Positions 29,201 to 44,200 of a stretch of DNA of 64,000 nucleotides are shown here, piece by piece. Within the stretch, counting starts at the first letter, position 1; each line of letters begins with the position of its first letter. The notes under the pieces are model-generated. The model did not search any database and had not been told where the DNA came from. It saw only the letters and a list, made by a program, of their open reading frames with translations. The DNA lies in the NCBI GenBank assembly GCA_963971285.1, contig OZ020251.1, forward strand, positions 2,542,001-2,606,000, read 5' to 3'. Both the position numbers and the translations under genes were made by a program. This DNA is from Astropecten irregularis (lineage: Eukaryota; Echinodermata; Asteroidea; Paxillosida; Astropectinidae).

Positions 29201-32200
29201 CTTGCTTTTGCCTTGTGTACATTGAAATGATTTTGGCAGCTCAACAGAGCGAAGCTAATGAATAACCTGATGAACACAGTGCACGTTGTAGTGTGAGACA
29301 TTATTATTTCATGACAATGCAATTGAGTTCAATTGGAAATTGACCCATCTGGTATGAATAAGTTAAAAATTAATTTCGCAGATCTGTATTTATTTATACT
29401 GTACAGTTTTCATGGAATAACTTAGTATTCTGTCGTTTTAAACTAATATCATCACACGTCGTAGCCCAGAGGTTCACTGGTATTTCGGGGGTCAGACGTG
29501 TATTACGAGAAAGAAGGTTAAATTCCATCACTTTGGCCGACAAATTTTGTCCGGGGTCAAGACGTGTGACCTATACCAATCTCAGTTTGGCCAAAGGGTC
29601 ACTCTACGAAAATCAAAGTTACATGAACAGAAATAGTTGAACCTTTGTGGGTTTCAGTGATCATAGTTTACATGCAGCTCAAGTTCGCCTTATAATTGAT
29701 GAACCCATGGCATGTTCCGGTTATTTGCACGTCTGTCTATCACACATATTACATTTCTATCGGCTTAAAGCTCGTATTTTTGCGAGCTTTAAAACGAATC
29801 TAAATTTCCAAAAAAAAAAATGTTTTTAACCAAAATAAGGTCTCTAAATTCAGGAATTGTAGATAATATCAAGATCATATTCAAAATAGGTTTTCCCCCC
29901 ACCGACGTGGACGAGCATCGCACACTCAGTTCCAGTGAGTGCCCGTAAAAAAAAATAATAACATGTCGGACCAGGTGGGTTTCGAACCCACGTCCTCGTG
30001 CTTATCAGTGCAGATGCCATACCACTAGGCCACCGAGATAGCTATGGTCAGTGGGGTCAATCTAATCCAATATCGCGTCGGAATCCAGAAACATATACAA
30101 CCCTGCTGGCGTTGGAAGAGCCTGGAAATTGGAATGCTGATTGGCCATAAAGCGTGTGGTAAAATACATTTTTTAACGTTCTCTACTCTGGTTGGCTAAT
30201 GAATGTGACGTCATTTTAAGCTGTTCTTATGCCAGTGTGTATTGTACTTTTTAGGTAACCACAGTATAATTGCCTTGCTTTTGCCTTGTGTACATTGAAA
30301 TGATTTTGGCAGCTCAACAGAGCGAAGCTAATGAATAGACTGATGAACACAGTGCACGTTGTAGTTGAGACATTATTATTTCATGACAATGCAATTGAGT
30401 TCAATTGAAAATTGACCCATCTGGTACGAATAAGTTAACAATTAATTTCGTAGATCTGTATTTATTTATACTGTACAGTTTTCATGGAATAACTTAGTAT
30501 TCTTTCGTTTTAAACTAATATCATCACACGTCGTAGCCCAGAGGTTCACTGGTATTTCGGGGGTCAGGACGTGTATTACGAGAAAGAAGGTTAAATTCCA
30601 TCACTTTGGCCGACAAATTTTGTCCGGGGTCAAGACGTGTGACCTATACCAATCTCAGTTTGGCCAAAGCGTCACTCTACGAAAATCAAAGTTACATGAA
30701 CAGAAATAGTTGAACCTTTGTGGGTTTCAGTGATCATAGTTTACATGCAGCTGAAGTTCGCCTTATAATTGATGAACCCATGGCATGTTCCGGTTATTTG
30801 CACGTCTGTCTATCAAACATATTACATTTCTATCGGCTTAAAGCTCGTATTTTTGAGAGCTTTAAAACGAATCTAAATTTCCAAAAAAAAAAATGTTTTT
30901 AACCAAAATAAGGTCTCTAAATTCAGGAATTGTAGATAATATCAAGATCATATTCAAAATAGGTTTTCCCCCCACCGACGTGGACGAGCACCGCATACTC
31001 AGTTCCAGTGAATTCCCGTGAAAAAAAAATAATAACATGCCGGCCCAGGTGGGTTTCGAACCCACGTCCTCGTGCTTATCAGTGCAGATGCCATACCACT
31101 AGGCCACCGAGATAGCTATGGTCAGTGGGGTGAATCTAATCCAATATCGCGTCGGAATCCAGAAACATATACAACCCTGCTGGCGTTGGAAGACCCTGGA
31201 AATTGGAACGCTGATTGGCCATAAAGCGTGTGGTAAAATACATTTTTTTACTTTCCCAACTCTGGTTGGCTAATGAATGTGACGTCATTTTAAGCTGTTC
31301 TTATGCCAGTGTGTATTGTACTTTTTAGGTCACCACAGTATAATTGCCTTGCTTTTGCCTTGTGTACATTGAAATGATTTTGGCAGCTCAACAGAGCGAA
31401 GCTAATGAATAGACTGATGAACACAGTGCACGTTGTAGTGTGAGACATTATTATTTCATGACAATGCAATTGAGTTCAATTGGAAATTGACCCATCTGGT
31501 ATGAATAAGTTAAAAATTAATTTCGCAGATCTGTATTTATTTATACTGTACAGTTTTCATGGAATAACTTAGTATTCTGTCGTTTTAAACTAATATCATC
31601 ACACGTCGTAGCCCAGAGGTTCACTGGTATTTCGGGGGTCAGACGTGTATTACGAGAAAGAAGGTTAAATTCCATCACTTTGGCCGACAAATTTTGTCCG
31701 GGGTCAAGACGTGTGACCTATACCAATCTCAGTTTGGCCAAAGGGTCACTCTACGAAAATCAAAGTTACATGAACAGAAATAGTTGAACCTTTGTGGGTT
31801 TCAGTGATCATAGTTTACATGCAGCTCAAGTTCGCCTTATAATTGATGAACCCATGGCATGTTCCGGTTATTTGCACGTCTGTCTATCACACATATTACA
31901 TTTCTATCGGCTTAAAGCTCGTATTTTTGCGAGCTTTAAAACGAATCTAAATTTCCAAAAAAAAAAATGTTTTTAACCAAAATAAGGTCTCTAAATTCAG
32001 GAATTGTAGATAATATCAAGATCATATTCAAAATAGGTTTTCCCCCCACCGACGTGGACGAGCATCGCACACTCAGTTCCAGTGAGTGCCCGTAAAAAAA
32101 AATAATAACATGTCGGACCAGGTGGGTTTCGAACCCACGTCCTCGTGCTTATCAGTGCAGATGCCATACCACTAGGCCACCGAGATAGCTATGGTCAGTG

Positions 32201-35200
32201 GGGTCAATCTAATCCAATATCGCGTCGGAATCCAGAAACATATACAACCCTGCCGGCGTTGGAAGAGCCTGGAAATTGGAATGCTGATTGGCCATAAAGC
32301 GTGTGGTAAAATACATTTTTTAACGTTCTCTACTCTGGTTGGCTAATGAATGTGACGTCATTTTAAGCTGTTCTTATGCCAGTGTGTATTGTACTTTTTA
32401 GGTAACCACAGTATAATTGCCTTGCTTTTGCCTTGTGTACATTGAAATGATTTTGGCAGCTCAACAGAGCGAAGCTAATGAATAGACTGATGAACACAGT
32501 GCACGTTGTAGTTGAGACATTATTATTTCATGACAATGCAATTGAGTTCAATTGAAAATTGACCCATCTGGTACGAATAAGTTAACAATTAATTTCGTAG
32601 ATCTGTATTTATTTATACTGTACAGTTTTCATGGAATAACTTAGTATTCTTTCGTTTTAAACTAATATCATCACACGTCGTAGCCCAGAGGTTCACTGGT
32701 ATTTCGGGGGTCAGGACGTGTATTACGAGAAAGAAGGTTAAATTCCATCACTTTGGCCGACAAATTTTGTCCGGGGTCAAGACGTGTGACCTATACCAAT
32801 CTCAGTTTGGCCAAAGCGTCACTCTACGAAAATCAAAGTTACATGAACAGAAATAGTTGAACCTTTGTGGGTTTCAGTGATCATAGTTTACATGCAGCTC
32901 AAGTTCGCCTTATAATTGATGAACCCATGGCATGTCACCGGTTATTTGCACGTCTGTCTATCAAACATATTACATTTCTATCGGCTTAAAGCTCGTATTT
33001 TTGCGAGCTTTAAAACGAATCTAAATTTGAAAAAAAAAATGTTTTTAACCAAAATAAGGTCTCTAAATTCAGGAATTGTAGATAATATCAAGATCATATT
33101 CAAAATAGGTTTTCCCCCCACCGACGTGGTTGAGCACCGCATACTCAGTTCCAGTGAATTCCCGTGAAAAAAAAATAATAACATGCCGGCCCAGGTGGGT
33201 TTCGAACCCACGTCCTCGTGCTTATCAGTGCAGATGCCATACCACTAGGCCACCGAGATAGCTATGGTCAGTGGGGTCAATCTAATCCAATATCGCGTCG
33301 GAATCCAGAAACATATACAACCCTGCTGGCGTTGGAAGAGCCTGGAAATTGGAACGCTGATTGGCCATAAAGCGTGTGGTAAAATACATTTTTTTACTTT
33401 CCCTACTCTGGTTGGCTAATGAATGTGACGTCATTTTAAGCTGTTCTTATGCCAGTGTGTATTGTACTTTTTAGGTCACCACAGTATAATTGCCTTGCTT
33501 TTGCCTTGTGTACTTGAAATGATTTTGGCAGCTCAACAGAGCGAAGCTAATGAATAGACTGATGAACACAGTGCACGTTGTAGTGTGAGACATTATTATT
33601 TCATGACAATGCAATTGAGTTCAATTGGAAATTGACCCATCTGGTATGAATAAGTTAAAAATTAATTTCGCAGATCTGTATTTATTTATACTGTACAGTT
33701 TTCATGGAATAACTTAGTATTCTGTCGTTTTAAACTAATATAATCACACGTCGTAGCCCAGAGGTTCACTGGTATTTCGGGGGTCAGACGTGTATTACGA
33801 GAAAGAAGGTTAAATTCCATCACTTTGGCCGACAAATTTTGTCCGGGGTCAAGACGTGTGACCTATACCAATCTCAGTTTGGCCAAAGGGTCACTCTACG
33901 AAAATCAAAGTTACATGAACAGAAATAGTTGATCCTTTGTGGGTTTCAGTGATCATAGTTTACATGCAGCTCAAGTTCGCCTTATAATTGATGAACCCGT
34001 GGCATGTTCCGGTTATTTGCACGTCTGTCTATCACACATAAATTACATTTCTATCGGCTTAAAGCTCGTACTTTTGCGAGCTTTAAAACGAATCTAAATT
34101 TCAAAAAAAAAAAATGTTTTTAACCAAAATAAGGTCTCTAAATTCAGGAATTGTAGATAATATCAAGATCATATTCAAAATAGGTTTTCCCCCCACCGAC
34201 GTGGACGAGCATCGCACACTCAGTTCCAGTGAGTGCCCGTAAAAAAAAAAAAAAATAATAACATGTCGGCCCAGGTGGGTTTCGAACCCACGTCCTCGTG
34301 CTTATCAGTGCAGATGCCATACCACTAGGCCACCGAGATAGCTATGGTCAGTGGGGTCAATCTAATCCAATATCGCGTCGGAATCCAGAAACATATACAA
34401 CCCTGCTGGCGTTGGAAGAGCCTGGAAATTGGAACGCTGATTGGCCATAAAGCGTGTGGTAAAATACATTTTTTAACGTTCCCTACTCTGGTTGGCTAAT
34501 GAATGTGACGTCATTTTAAGCTGTTCTTATGCCAGTGTGTATTGTACTTTTTAGGTAACCACAGTATAGGCCTAATTGCCTTGCTTTTGCCTTGTGTACA
34601 TTGAAATGATTTTGGCAGCTCAACAGAGCGAAGCTAATGAATAGACTGATGAACACAGTGCACGTTGTAGTTTAGACATTATTATTTCATGACAATGCAA
34701 TTGAGTTCAATTGAAAATTGACCCATCTGGTACGAATAAGTTAACAATTAATTTCGTAGATCTGTATTTATTTATACTGTACAGTTTTCATGGAATAACT
34801 TAGTATTCTTTCGTTTTAAACTAATATCATCCCACGTCGTAGCCCAGAGGTTCACTGGTATTTCGGGGGTCAGGACGTGTATTACGAGAAAGAAGGTTAA
34901 ATTCCATCACTTTGGCCGACAAATTTTGTCCGGGGTCAAGACGTGTGACCTATACCAATCTCAGTTTGGCCAAAGCGTCACTCTACGAAAATCAAAGTTA
35001 CATGAACAGAAATAGTTGAACCTTTGTGGGTTTCAGTGATCATAGTTTACATGCAGCTCAAGTTCGCCTTATAATTGATGAACCCATGGCATGTTCCGGT
35101 TATTTGCACGTCTGTCTATCAAACATATTACATTTCTATCGGCTTAAAGCTCGTATTTTTGCGAGCTTTAAAACGAATCTAAATTTGAAAAAAAAAATGT

Positions 35201-38200
35201 TTTTAACCAAAATAAGGTCTCTAAATTCAGGAATTGTAGATAATATCAAGATCATATTCAAAATAGGTTTTCCCCCCACCGACGTGGTTGAGCACCGCAT
35301 ACTCAGTTCCAGTGAATTCCCGTGAAAAAAAAATAATAACATGCCGGCCCAGGTGGGTTTCGAACCCACGTCCTCGTGCTTATCAGTGCAGATGCCATAC
35401 CACTAGGCCACCGAGATAGCTATGGTCAGTGGGGTCAATCTAATCCAATATCGCGTCGGAATCCAGAAACATATACAACCCTGCTGGCGTTGGAAGAGCC
35501 TGGAAATTGGAACGCTGATTGGCCATAAAGCGTGTGGTAAAATACATTTTTTTACTTTCCCTACTCTGGTTGGCTAATGAATGTGACGTCATTTTAAGCT
35601 GTTCTTATGCCAGTGTGTATTGTACTTTTTAGGTCACCACAGTATAATTGCCTTGCTTTTGCCTTGTGTACTTGAAATGATTTTGGCAGCTCAACAGAGC
35701 GAAGCTAATGAATAGACTGATGAACACAGTGCACGTTGTAGTGTGAGACATTATTATTTCATGACAATGCAATTGAGTTCAATTGGAAATTGACCCATCT
35801 GGTATGAATAAGTTAAAAATTAATTTCGCAGATCTGTATTTATTTATACTGTACAGTTTTCATGGAATAACTTAGTATTCTGTCGTTTTAAACTAATATA
35901 ATCACACGTCGTAGCCCAGAGGTTCACTGGTATTTCGGGGGTCAGACGTGTATTACGAGAAAGAAGGTTAAATTCCATCACTTTGGCCGACAAATTTTGT
36001 CCGGGGTCAAGACGTGTGACCTATACCAATCTCAGTTTGGCCAAAGGGTCACTCTACGAAAATCAAAGTTACATGAACAGAAATAGTTGAACCTTTGTGG
36101 GTTTCAGTGATCATAGTTTACATGCAGCTCAAGTTCGCCTTATAATTGATGAACCCGTGGCATGTTCCGGTTATTTGCACGTCTGTCTATCACACATAAA
36201 TTACATTTCTATCGGCTTAAAGCTCGTACTTTTGCGAGCTTTAAAACGAATCTAAATTTCCAAAAAAAAAAATGTTTTTAACCAAAATAAGGTCTCTAAA
36301 TTCAGGAATTGTAGATAATATCAAGATCATATTCAAAATAGGTTTTCCCCCCACCGACGTGGACGAGCATCGCACACTCAGTTCCAGTGAGTGCCCGTAA
36401 AAAAAATAAAAAATAATAACATGTCGGCCCAGGTGGGTTTCGAACCCACGTCCTCGTGCTTATCAGTGCAGATGCCATACCACTAGGCCACCGAGATAGC
36501 TATGGTCAGTGGGGTCAATCTAATCCAATATCGCGTCGGAATCCAGAAACATATACAACCCTGCTGGCGTTGGAAGAGCCTGGAAATTGGAACGCTGATT
36601 GGCCATAAAGCGTGTGGTAAAATACATTTTTTAACGTTCCCTACTCTGGTTGGCTAATGAATGTGACGTCATTTTAAGCTGTTCTTATGCCAGTGTGTAT
36701 TGTACTTTTTAGGTAACCACAGTATAGGCCTAATTGCCTTGCTTTTGCCTTGTGTACATTGAAATGATTTTGGCAGCTCAACAGAGCGAAGCTAATGAAT
36801 AGACTGATGAACACAGTGCACGTTGTAGTTGAGACATTATTATTTCATGACAATGCAATTGAGTTCAATTGAAAATTGACCCATCTGGTACGAATAAGTT
36901 AACAATTAATTTCGTAGATCTGTATTTATTTATACTGTACAGTTTTCATGGAATAACTTAGTATTCTTTCGTTTTAAACTAATATCATCCCACGTCGTAG
37001 CCCAGAGGTTCACTGGTATTTCGGGGGTCAGGACGTGTATTACGAGAAAGAAGGTTAAATTCCATCACTTTGGCCGACAAATTTTGTCCGGGGTCAAGAC
37101 GTGTGACCTATACCAATCTGAGTTTGGCCAAAGCGTCACTCTACGAAAATCAAAGTTACATGAACAGAAATAGTTGAACCTTTGTGGGTTTCAGTGATCA
37201 TAGTTTACATGCAGCTCAAGTTCGCCTTATAATTGATGAACCCATGGCATGTCACCGGTTATTTGCACGTCTGTCTATCAAACATATTACATTTCTATCG
37301 GCTTAAAGCTCGTATTTTTGCGAGCTTTAAAACGAATCTAAATTTGAAAAAAAAAAAGGTTTTTAACCAAAATAAGGTCTCTAAATTCAGGAATTGTAGA
37401 TAATATCAAGATCATATTCAAAATAGGTTTTCCCCCCACCGACGTGGACGAGCACCGCATACTCAGTTCCAGTGAATTCCCGTGAAAAAAAAATAATAAC
37501 ATGCCGGCCCAGGTGGGTTTCGAACCCACCTCCTCGTGCTTATCAGTGCAGATGCCATACCACTAGGCCACCGAGATAGCTATGGTCAGTGGGGTGAATC
37601 TAATCCAATATCGCGTCGGAATCCAGAAACATATACAACCCTGCTGGCGTTGGAAGAGCCTGGAAATTGGAACGCTGATTGGCCATAAAGCGTGTGGTAA
37701 AATACATTTTTTTTACTTTCCCTACTCTGGTTGGCTAATGAATGTGACGTCATTTTAAGCTGTTCTTATGCCAGTGTGTATTGTACTGTTTAGGTCACCA
37801 CAGTATAATTGCCTTGCTTTTGCCTTGTGTACATTGAAATGATTTTGGCAGCTCAACAGAGCGAAGCCAATGAATAGACTGATGAACACAGTGCACGTTG
37901 TAGTGTGAGACATTATTATTTCATGACAATGCAATTGAGTTCAATTGGAAATTGACCCATCTGGTATGAATAAGTTAAAAATTAATTTCGCAGATCTGTA
38001 TTTATTTATACTGTACAGTTTTCATGGAATAACTTAGTATTCTGTCGTTTTAAACTAATATCATCACACGTCGTAGCCCAGAGGTTCACTGGTATTTCGG
38101 GGGTCAGACGTGTATTACGAGAAAGAAGGTTAAATTCCATCACTTTGGCCGACAAATTTTGTCCGGGGTCAAGACGTGTGACCTATACCAATCTCAGTTT

Positions 38201-41200
38201 GGCCAAAGGGTCACTCTACGAAAATCAAAGTTACATGAACAGAAATAGTTGAACCTTTGTGGGTTTCAGTGATCATAGTTTACATGCAGCTCAAGTTCGC
38301 CTTATAATTGATGAACCCATGGCATGTTCCGGTTATTTGCACGTCTGTCTATCAAACATATTACATTTCTATCGGCTTAAAGCTCGTATTTTTGCGAGCT
38401 TTAAAACGAATCTAAATTTCCAAAAAAATAAATGTTTTTAACCAAAATAAGGTCTCTAAATTCAGGAATTGTAGATAATATCAAGATCATATTCAAAATA
38501 GGTTTTTCCCCCACCGACGTGGACGAGCACCGCATACTCAGTTCCAGTGAGTGCCCGTGAAAAAAAAATAATAACATGCCGGCCCAGGTGGGTTTCGAAC
38601 CCACGTCCTCGTGCTTATCAGTGCAGATGCCATACCGTACCACTAGGCCACCGAGATAGCTATGGTCAGTGGGGTCAATCTAATCCAATATCGCGTCGGA
38701 ATCCAGAAACATATACAACCCTGCTGGCGTTGGAAGAGCCTGGAAATTGGAATGCTGATTGGCCATAAAGCGTGTGGTAAAATACATTTTTTAACGTTCT
38801 CTACTCTGGTTGGCTAATGAATGTGACGTCATTTTAAGCTGTTCTTATGCCAGTGTGTAATGTACTTTTTGGTAACCACAGTATAGGCCTAATTGCCTTG
38901 CTTTTGCCTTGTGTACATTGAAATGATTTTGGCAGCTCAACAGAGCGAAGCTAATGAATAGACTGATGAACACAGTGCACGTTGTAGTTGAGACATTATT
39001 ATTTCATGACAATGCAATTGAGTTCAATTGAAAATTGACCCATCTGGTACGAATAAGTTAACAATTAATTTCGTAGATCTGTATTTATTTATACTGTACA
39101 GTTTTCATGGAATAACTTAGTATTCTTTCGTTTTAAACTAATATCATCACACGTCGTAGCCCAGAGGTTCACTGGTATTTCGGGGGTCAGGACGTGTATT
39201 ACGAGAAAGAAGGTTAAATTCCATCACTTTGGCCGACAAATTTTGTCCGGGGTCAAGACGTGTGACCTATACCAATCTCAGTTTGGCCAAAGCGTCACTC
39301 TACGAAAATCAAAGTTACATGAACAGAAATAGTTGAACCTTTGTGGGTTTCAGTGATCATAGTTTACATGCAGCTCAAGTTCGCCTTATAATTGATGAAC
39401 CCATGGCATGTCACCGGTTATTTGCACGTCTGTCTATCAAACATATTACATTTCTATCGGCTTAAAGCTCGTATTTTTGCGAGCTTTAAAACGAATCTAA
39501 ATTTGAAAAAAAAAAATGTTTTTAACCAAAATAAGGTCTCTAAATTCAGGAATTGTAGATAATATCAAGATCATATTCAAAATAGGTTTTCCCCCCACCG
39601 ACGTGGACGAGCACCGCACACTCAGTTCCAGTGAATGCCCGTGAAAAAAATAATAACATGCCGGCCCAGGTGGGTTTCGAACCCACGTCCTCGTGCTTAT
39701 CAGTGCAGATGCCATACCACTAGGCCACCGAGATAGCTATGGTCAGTGGGGTCAATCTAATCCAATATCGCGTCGGAATCCAGAAACATATACAACCCTG
39801 CTGGCGTTGGAAGAGCCTGGAAATTGGAACGCTGATTGGCCATAAAGCGTGTGGTAAAATACATTTTTTAACTTTCCCTACTCTGGTTGGCTAATGAATG
39901 TGACGTCATTTTAAGCTGTTCTTATGCCAGTGTGTATTGTACTTTTTAGGTAACCACAGTATAATTGCCTTGCTTCTGCCTTGTGTACATTGAAATGATT
40001 TTGGCAGCTCAACAGAGCGAAGCTAATGAATAGACTGATGAACACAGTCCACGTTGTAGTGTGAGACATTATTATTTCATGACAATGCAATTGAGTTCAA
40101 TTGAAAATTGACCCATCTGGTACGAATAAGTTAACAATTAATTTCGTAGATCTGTATTTATTTATACTGTACAGTTTTCATGGAATAACTTAGTATTCTG
40201 TCGTTTTAAACTAATATCATCACACGTCGTATAGCCCAGAGGTTCACTGGTATTTCGGGGGTCAGGACGTGTATTACGAGAAAGAAGGTTAAATTCCATC
40301 ACTTTGGCCGACAATTTTTGTCCGGGGTCAAGACGTGTGACCTATACCAATCTCAGTTTGGCCAAAGCGTCACTCTACGAAAATCAAAGTTACATGAACA
40401 GAAATAGTTGAACCTTTGTGGGTTTCAGTGATCATAGTTTACATGCAGCTCAAGTTCGCCTTATAATTGATGAACCCATGGCATGTCACCGGTTATTTGC
40501 ACGTCTGTCTATCAAACATATTATATTTCTATCGGCTTAAAGCTCGTATTTTTGCGAGCTTTAAAACGAATCTAAATAAAAAAAAAAAAAAATGTTTTTA
40601 ACCAAAATAAGGTCTCTAAATTCAGGAATTGTAGATAATATCAAGATCATAATTATTCAAAATAGGTTTTCCCCCCACCGACGTGGAAGAGCACCGCACA
40701 CTCAGTTCCAGTGAGTGCCCGTGAAAAAAATAATAACATGTCGGCCCAGGTGGGTTTCGAACCCACGTCCTCGTGCTTATCAGTGCAGATGCCATACCAC
40801 TAGGCCACCGAGATAGCTATGGTCAGTGGGGTCAATCTAATCCAATATCGCGTCGGAATCCAGAAACATATACAACCCTGCTGGCGTTGGAAGAGCCTGG
40901 AAATTGGAACGCTGATTGGCCATAAAGCGTGTGGTAAAATACATTTTTTAACGTTCTCTACTCTGGTTGGCTTATGAATGTGACGTCATTTTAAGCTGTT
41001 CTTATGCCAGTGTGTATTGTACTTTTTAGGTAACCACAGTATAATTGCCTTGCTTTTGCCTTGTGTACATTGAAATGATTTTGGCAGCTCAACAGAGCGA
41101 AGCTAATGAATAGACTGATGAACACAGTGCACGTTGTAGTGTTAGACATTATTATTTCATGACAATGCAATTGAGTTCAATTGAAAATTGACCCATCTGG

Positions 41201-44200
41201 TACGAATAAGTTAAAAATTAATTTCTTAGATCTGTATTTATTTATACTGTACAGTTTTCATGGAATCACTTAGTATTCTTTCGTTTTAAACTAATATCAT
41301 CACACGTCGTAGCCCAGAGGTTCACTGGTATTTCGGGGGTCAGGACGTGTATTACGAGAAAGAAGGTTAAATTCCATCACTTTGGCCGACAAATTTTGTC
41401 CGGGGTCAAGACGTGTGACCTATACCAATCTCAGTTTGGCCAAAGCGTCACTCTACGAAAATCAAAGTTACATGAACAGAAATAGTTGAACCTTTGTGGG
41501 TTTCAGTGATCATAGTTTACATGCAGCTCAAAATCGCCTTATAATTGATGAACCCATGGCATGTCACCGGTTATTTGCACGTCTGTCTATCAAACATATT
41601 ACATTTCTATCGGCTTAAAGCTCGTATTTTTGCGAGCTTTAAAACGAATCTAAATTTGAAAAAAAAAATGTTTTTAACCAAAATAAGGTCTCTAAATTCA
41701 GGAATTGTAGATAATATCAAGATCATATTCAAAATAGGTTTTCCCCCCACCGACGTGGACGAGCACCGCATACTCAGTTCCAGTGAATTCCCGTGAAAAA
41801 AAAATAATAACATGCCGGCCCAGGTGGGTTTCGAACCCACGTCCTCGTGCTTATCAGTGCAGATGCCATACCACTAGGCCACCGAGATAGCTATGGTCAG
41901 TGGGGTGAATCTAATCCAATATCGCGTCGGAATCCAGAAACATATACAACCCTGCTGGCGTTGGAAGAGCCTGGAAATTGGAACGCTGATTGGCCATAAA
42001 GCGTGTGGTAAAATACATTTTTTTACTTTCCCTACTCTGGTTGGCTAATGAATGTGACGTCATTTTAAGCTGTTCTTATGCCAGTGTGTATTGTACTTTT
42101 TAGGTCACCACAGTATAATTGCCTTGCTTTTGCCTTGTGTACTTGAAATGATTTTGGCAGCTCAACAGAGCGAAGCTAATGAATAGACTGATGAACACAG
42201 TGCACGTTGTAGTGTGAGACATTATTATTTCATGACAATGCAATTGAGTTCAATTGGAAATTGACCCATCTGGTATGAATAAGTTAAAAATTAATTTCGC
42301 AGATCTGTATTTATTTATACTGTACAGTTTTCATGGAATAACTTAGTATTCTGTCGTTTTAAACTAATATCATCACACGTCGTAGCCCAGAGGTTCACTG
42401 GTATTTCGGGGGTCAGACGTGTATTACGAGAAAGAAGGTTAAATTCCATCACTTTGGCCGACAAATTTTGTCCGGGGTCAAGACGTGTGACCTATACCAA
42501 TCTCAGTTTGGCCAAAGCGTCACTCTACGAAAATCAAAGTTACATGAACAGAAATAGTTGAACCTTTGTGGGTTTCAGTTTTCATAGTTTACATGCAGCT
42601 CAAGTTCGCCTTATAATTTATGAACCCATGGCATGTCACCGGTTATTGCACGTCTGTCTATCAAACATATTAAATTTCTATCGGCTTAAAGCTCGTATTT
42701 TTGCGAGCTTTAAAACGAATCTAAATTTGAAAAAAAAAATGTTTTAACCAAAATAAGGTCTCTAAATTCAGGAATTGTAGATAATATCAAGATCATATTC
42801 AAAATAGGTTTTCCCCCCACCGACGTGGACGAGCACCGCACACTCAGTTCCAGTGAGTGCCCGTGAAAAAAATAATAATATCATGCCGGCCCAGGTGGGT
42901 TTCGAACCCACGTCCTCGTGCTTATCAGTGCAGATGCCATACCACTAGGCCACCGAGATAGCTATGGTCAGTCGGGGGTGAATCTAATCCAATATCGCGT
43001 CGGAATCCAGAAACATATACAACCCTGCTGGCGTTGGAAGAGCCTGGAAATTGGAACGCTGATTGGCCATAAAGCGTGTGGTAAAATACATTTTTTAACG
43101 TTCTCTACTCTGGTTGGCTAATGAATGTGACGTCATTTTAAGCTGTTCTTATGCCAGTGTGTATTGTACTTTTTAGGTAACCACAGTATAATTGCCTTGC
43201 TTTTGCCTTGTGTACATTGAAATGATTTTGGCAGCTCAACAGAGCGAAGCTAATGAATAGACTGATGAACACAGTGCACGTTGTAGTGTGAGACATTATT
43301 ATTTCATGACAATGCAATTGAGTTCAATTGAAAATTGACCCATCTGGTACGAATAAGTTAACAATTAATTTCTTAGATCTGTATTTATTTATACTGTACA
43401 GTTTTCATGGAATAACTTAGTATTCTTTCGTTTTAAACTAATATCATCCCACGTCGTAGCCCAGAGGTTCACTGGTATTTCGGGGGTCAGGACGTGTATT
43501 ACGAGAAAGAAGGTTAAATTCCATCACTTTGGCCGACAAATTTTGTCCGGGGTCAAGACGTGTGACCTATACCAATCTGAGTTTGGCCAAAGCGTCACTC
43601 TACGAAAATCAAAGTTACATGAACAGAAATAGTTGAACCTTTGTGGGTTTCAGTGATCATAGTTTACATGCAGCTCAAGTTCGCCTAATAATTGATGAAC
43701 CCATGGCATGTCACCGGTTATTTGCACGTCTGTCTATCAAACATATTACATTTCTATCGGCTTTAAGCTCGTATTTTTGCGAGCTTTAAAACGAATCTAA
43801 ATAAAAAAAAAAAAAAAATGTTTTTAACCAAAATAAGGTCTCTAAATTCAGGAATTGTAGATAATATCAAGATCATATTCAAAATAGGTTTCCCCCCCCA
43901 CCGACGTGGATGAGCACCGCACACTCAGTTCCAGTGAATGCCCGTGAAAAATAATAACATGCCGGCCCAGGTGGGTTTCGAACCCACGTCCTCGTGCTTA
44001 TCAGTGCAGATGCCATACCACTAGGCCACCGAGATAGCTATGGTCAGTCGGGGGTGAATCTAATCCAATATCGCGTCGGAATCCAGAAACATATACAACC
44101 CTGCTGGCGTTGGAAGAGCCTGGAAATTGGAACGCTGATTGGCCATAAAGCGTGTGGTAAAATACATTTTTTAACTTTCCCTACTCTGGTTGGCTAATGA

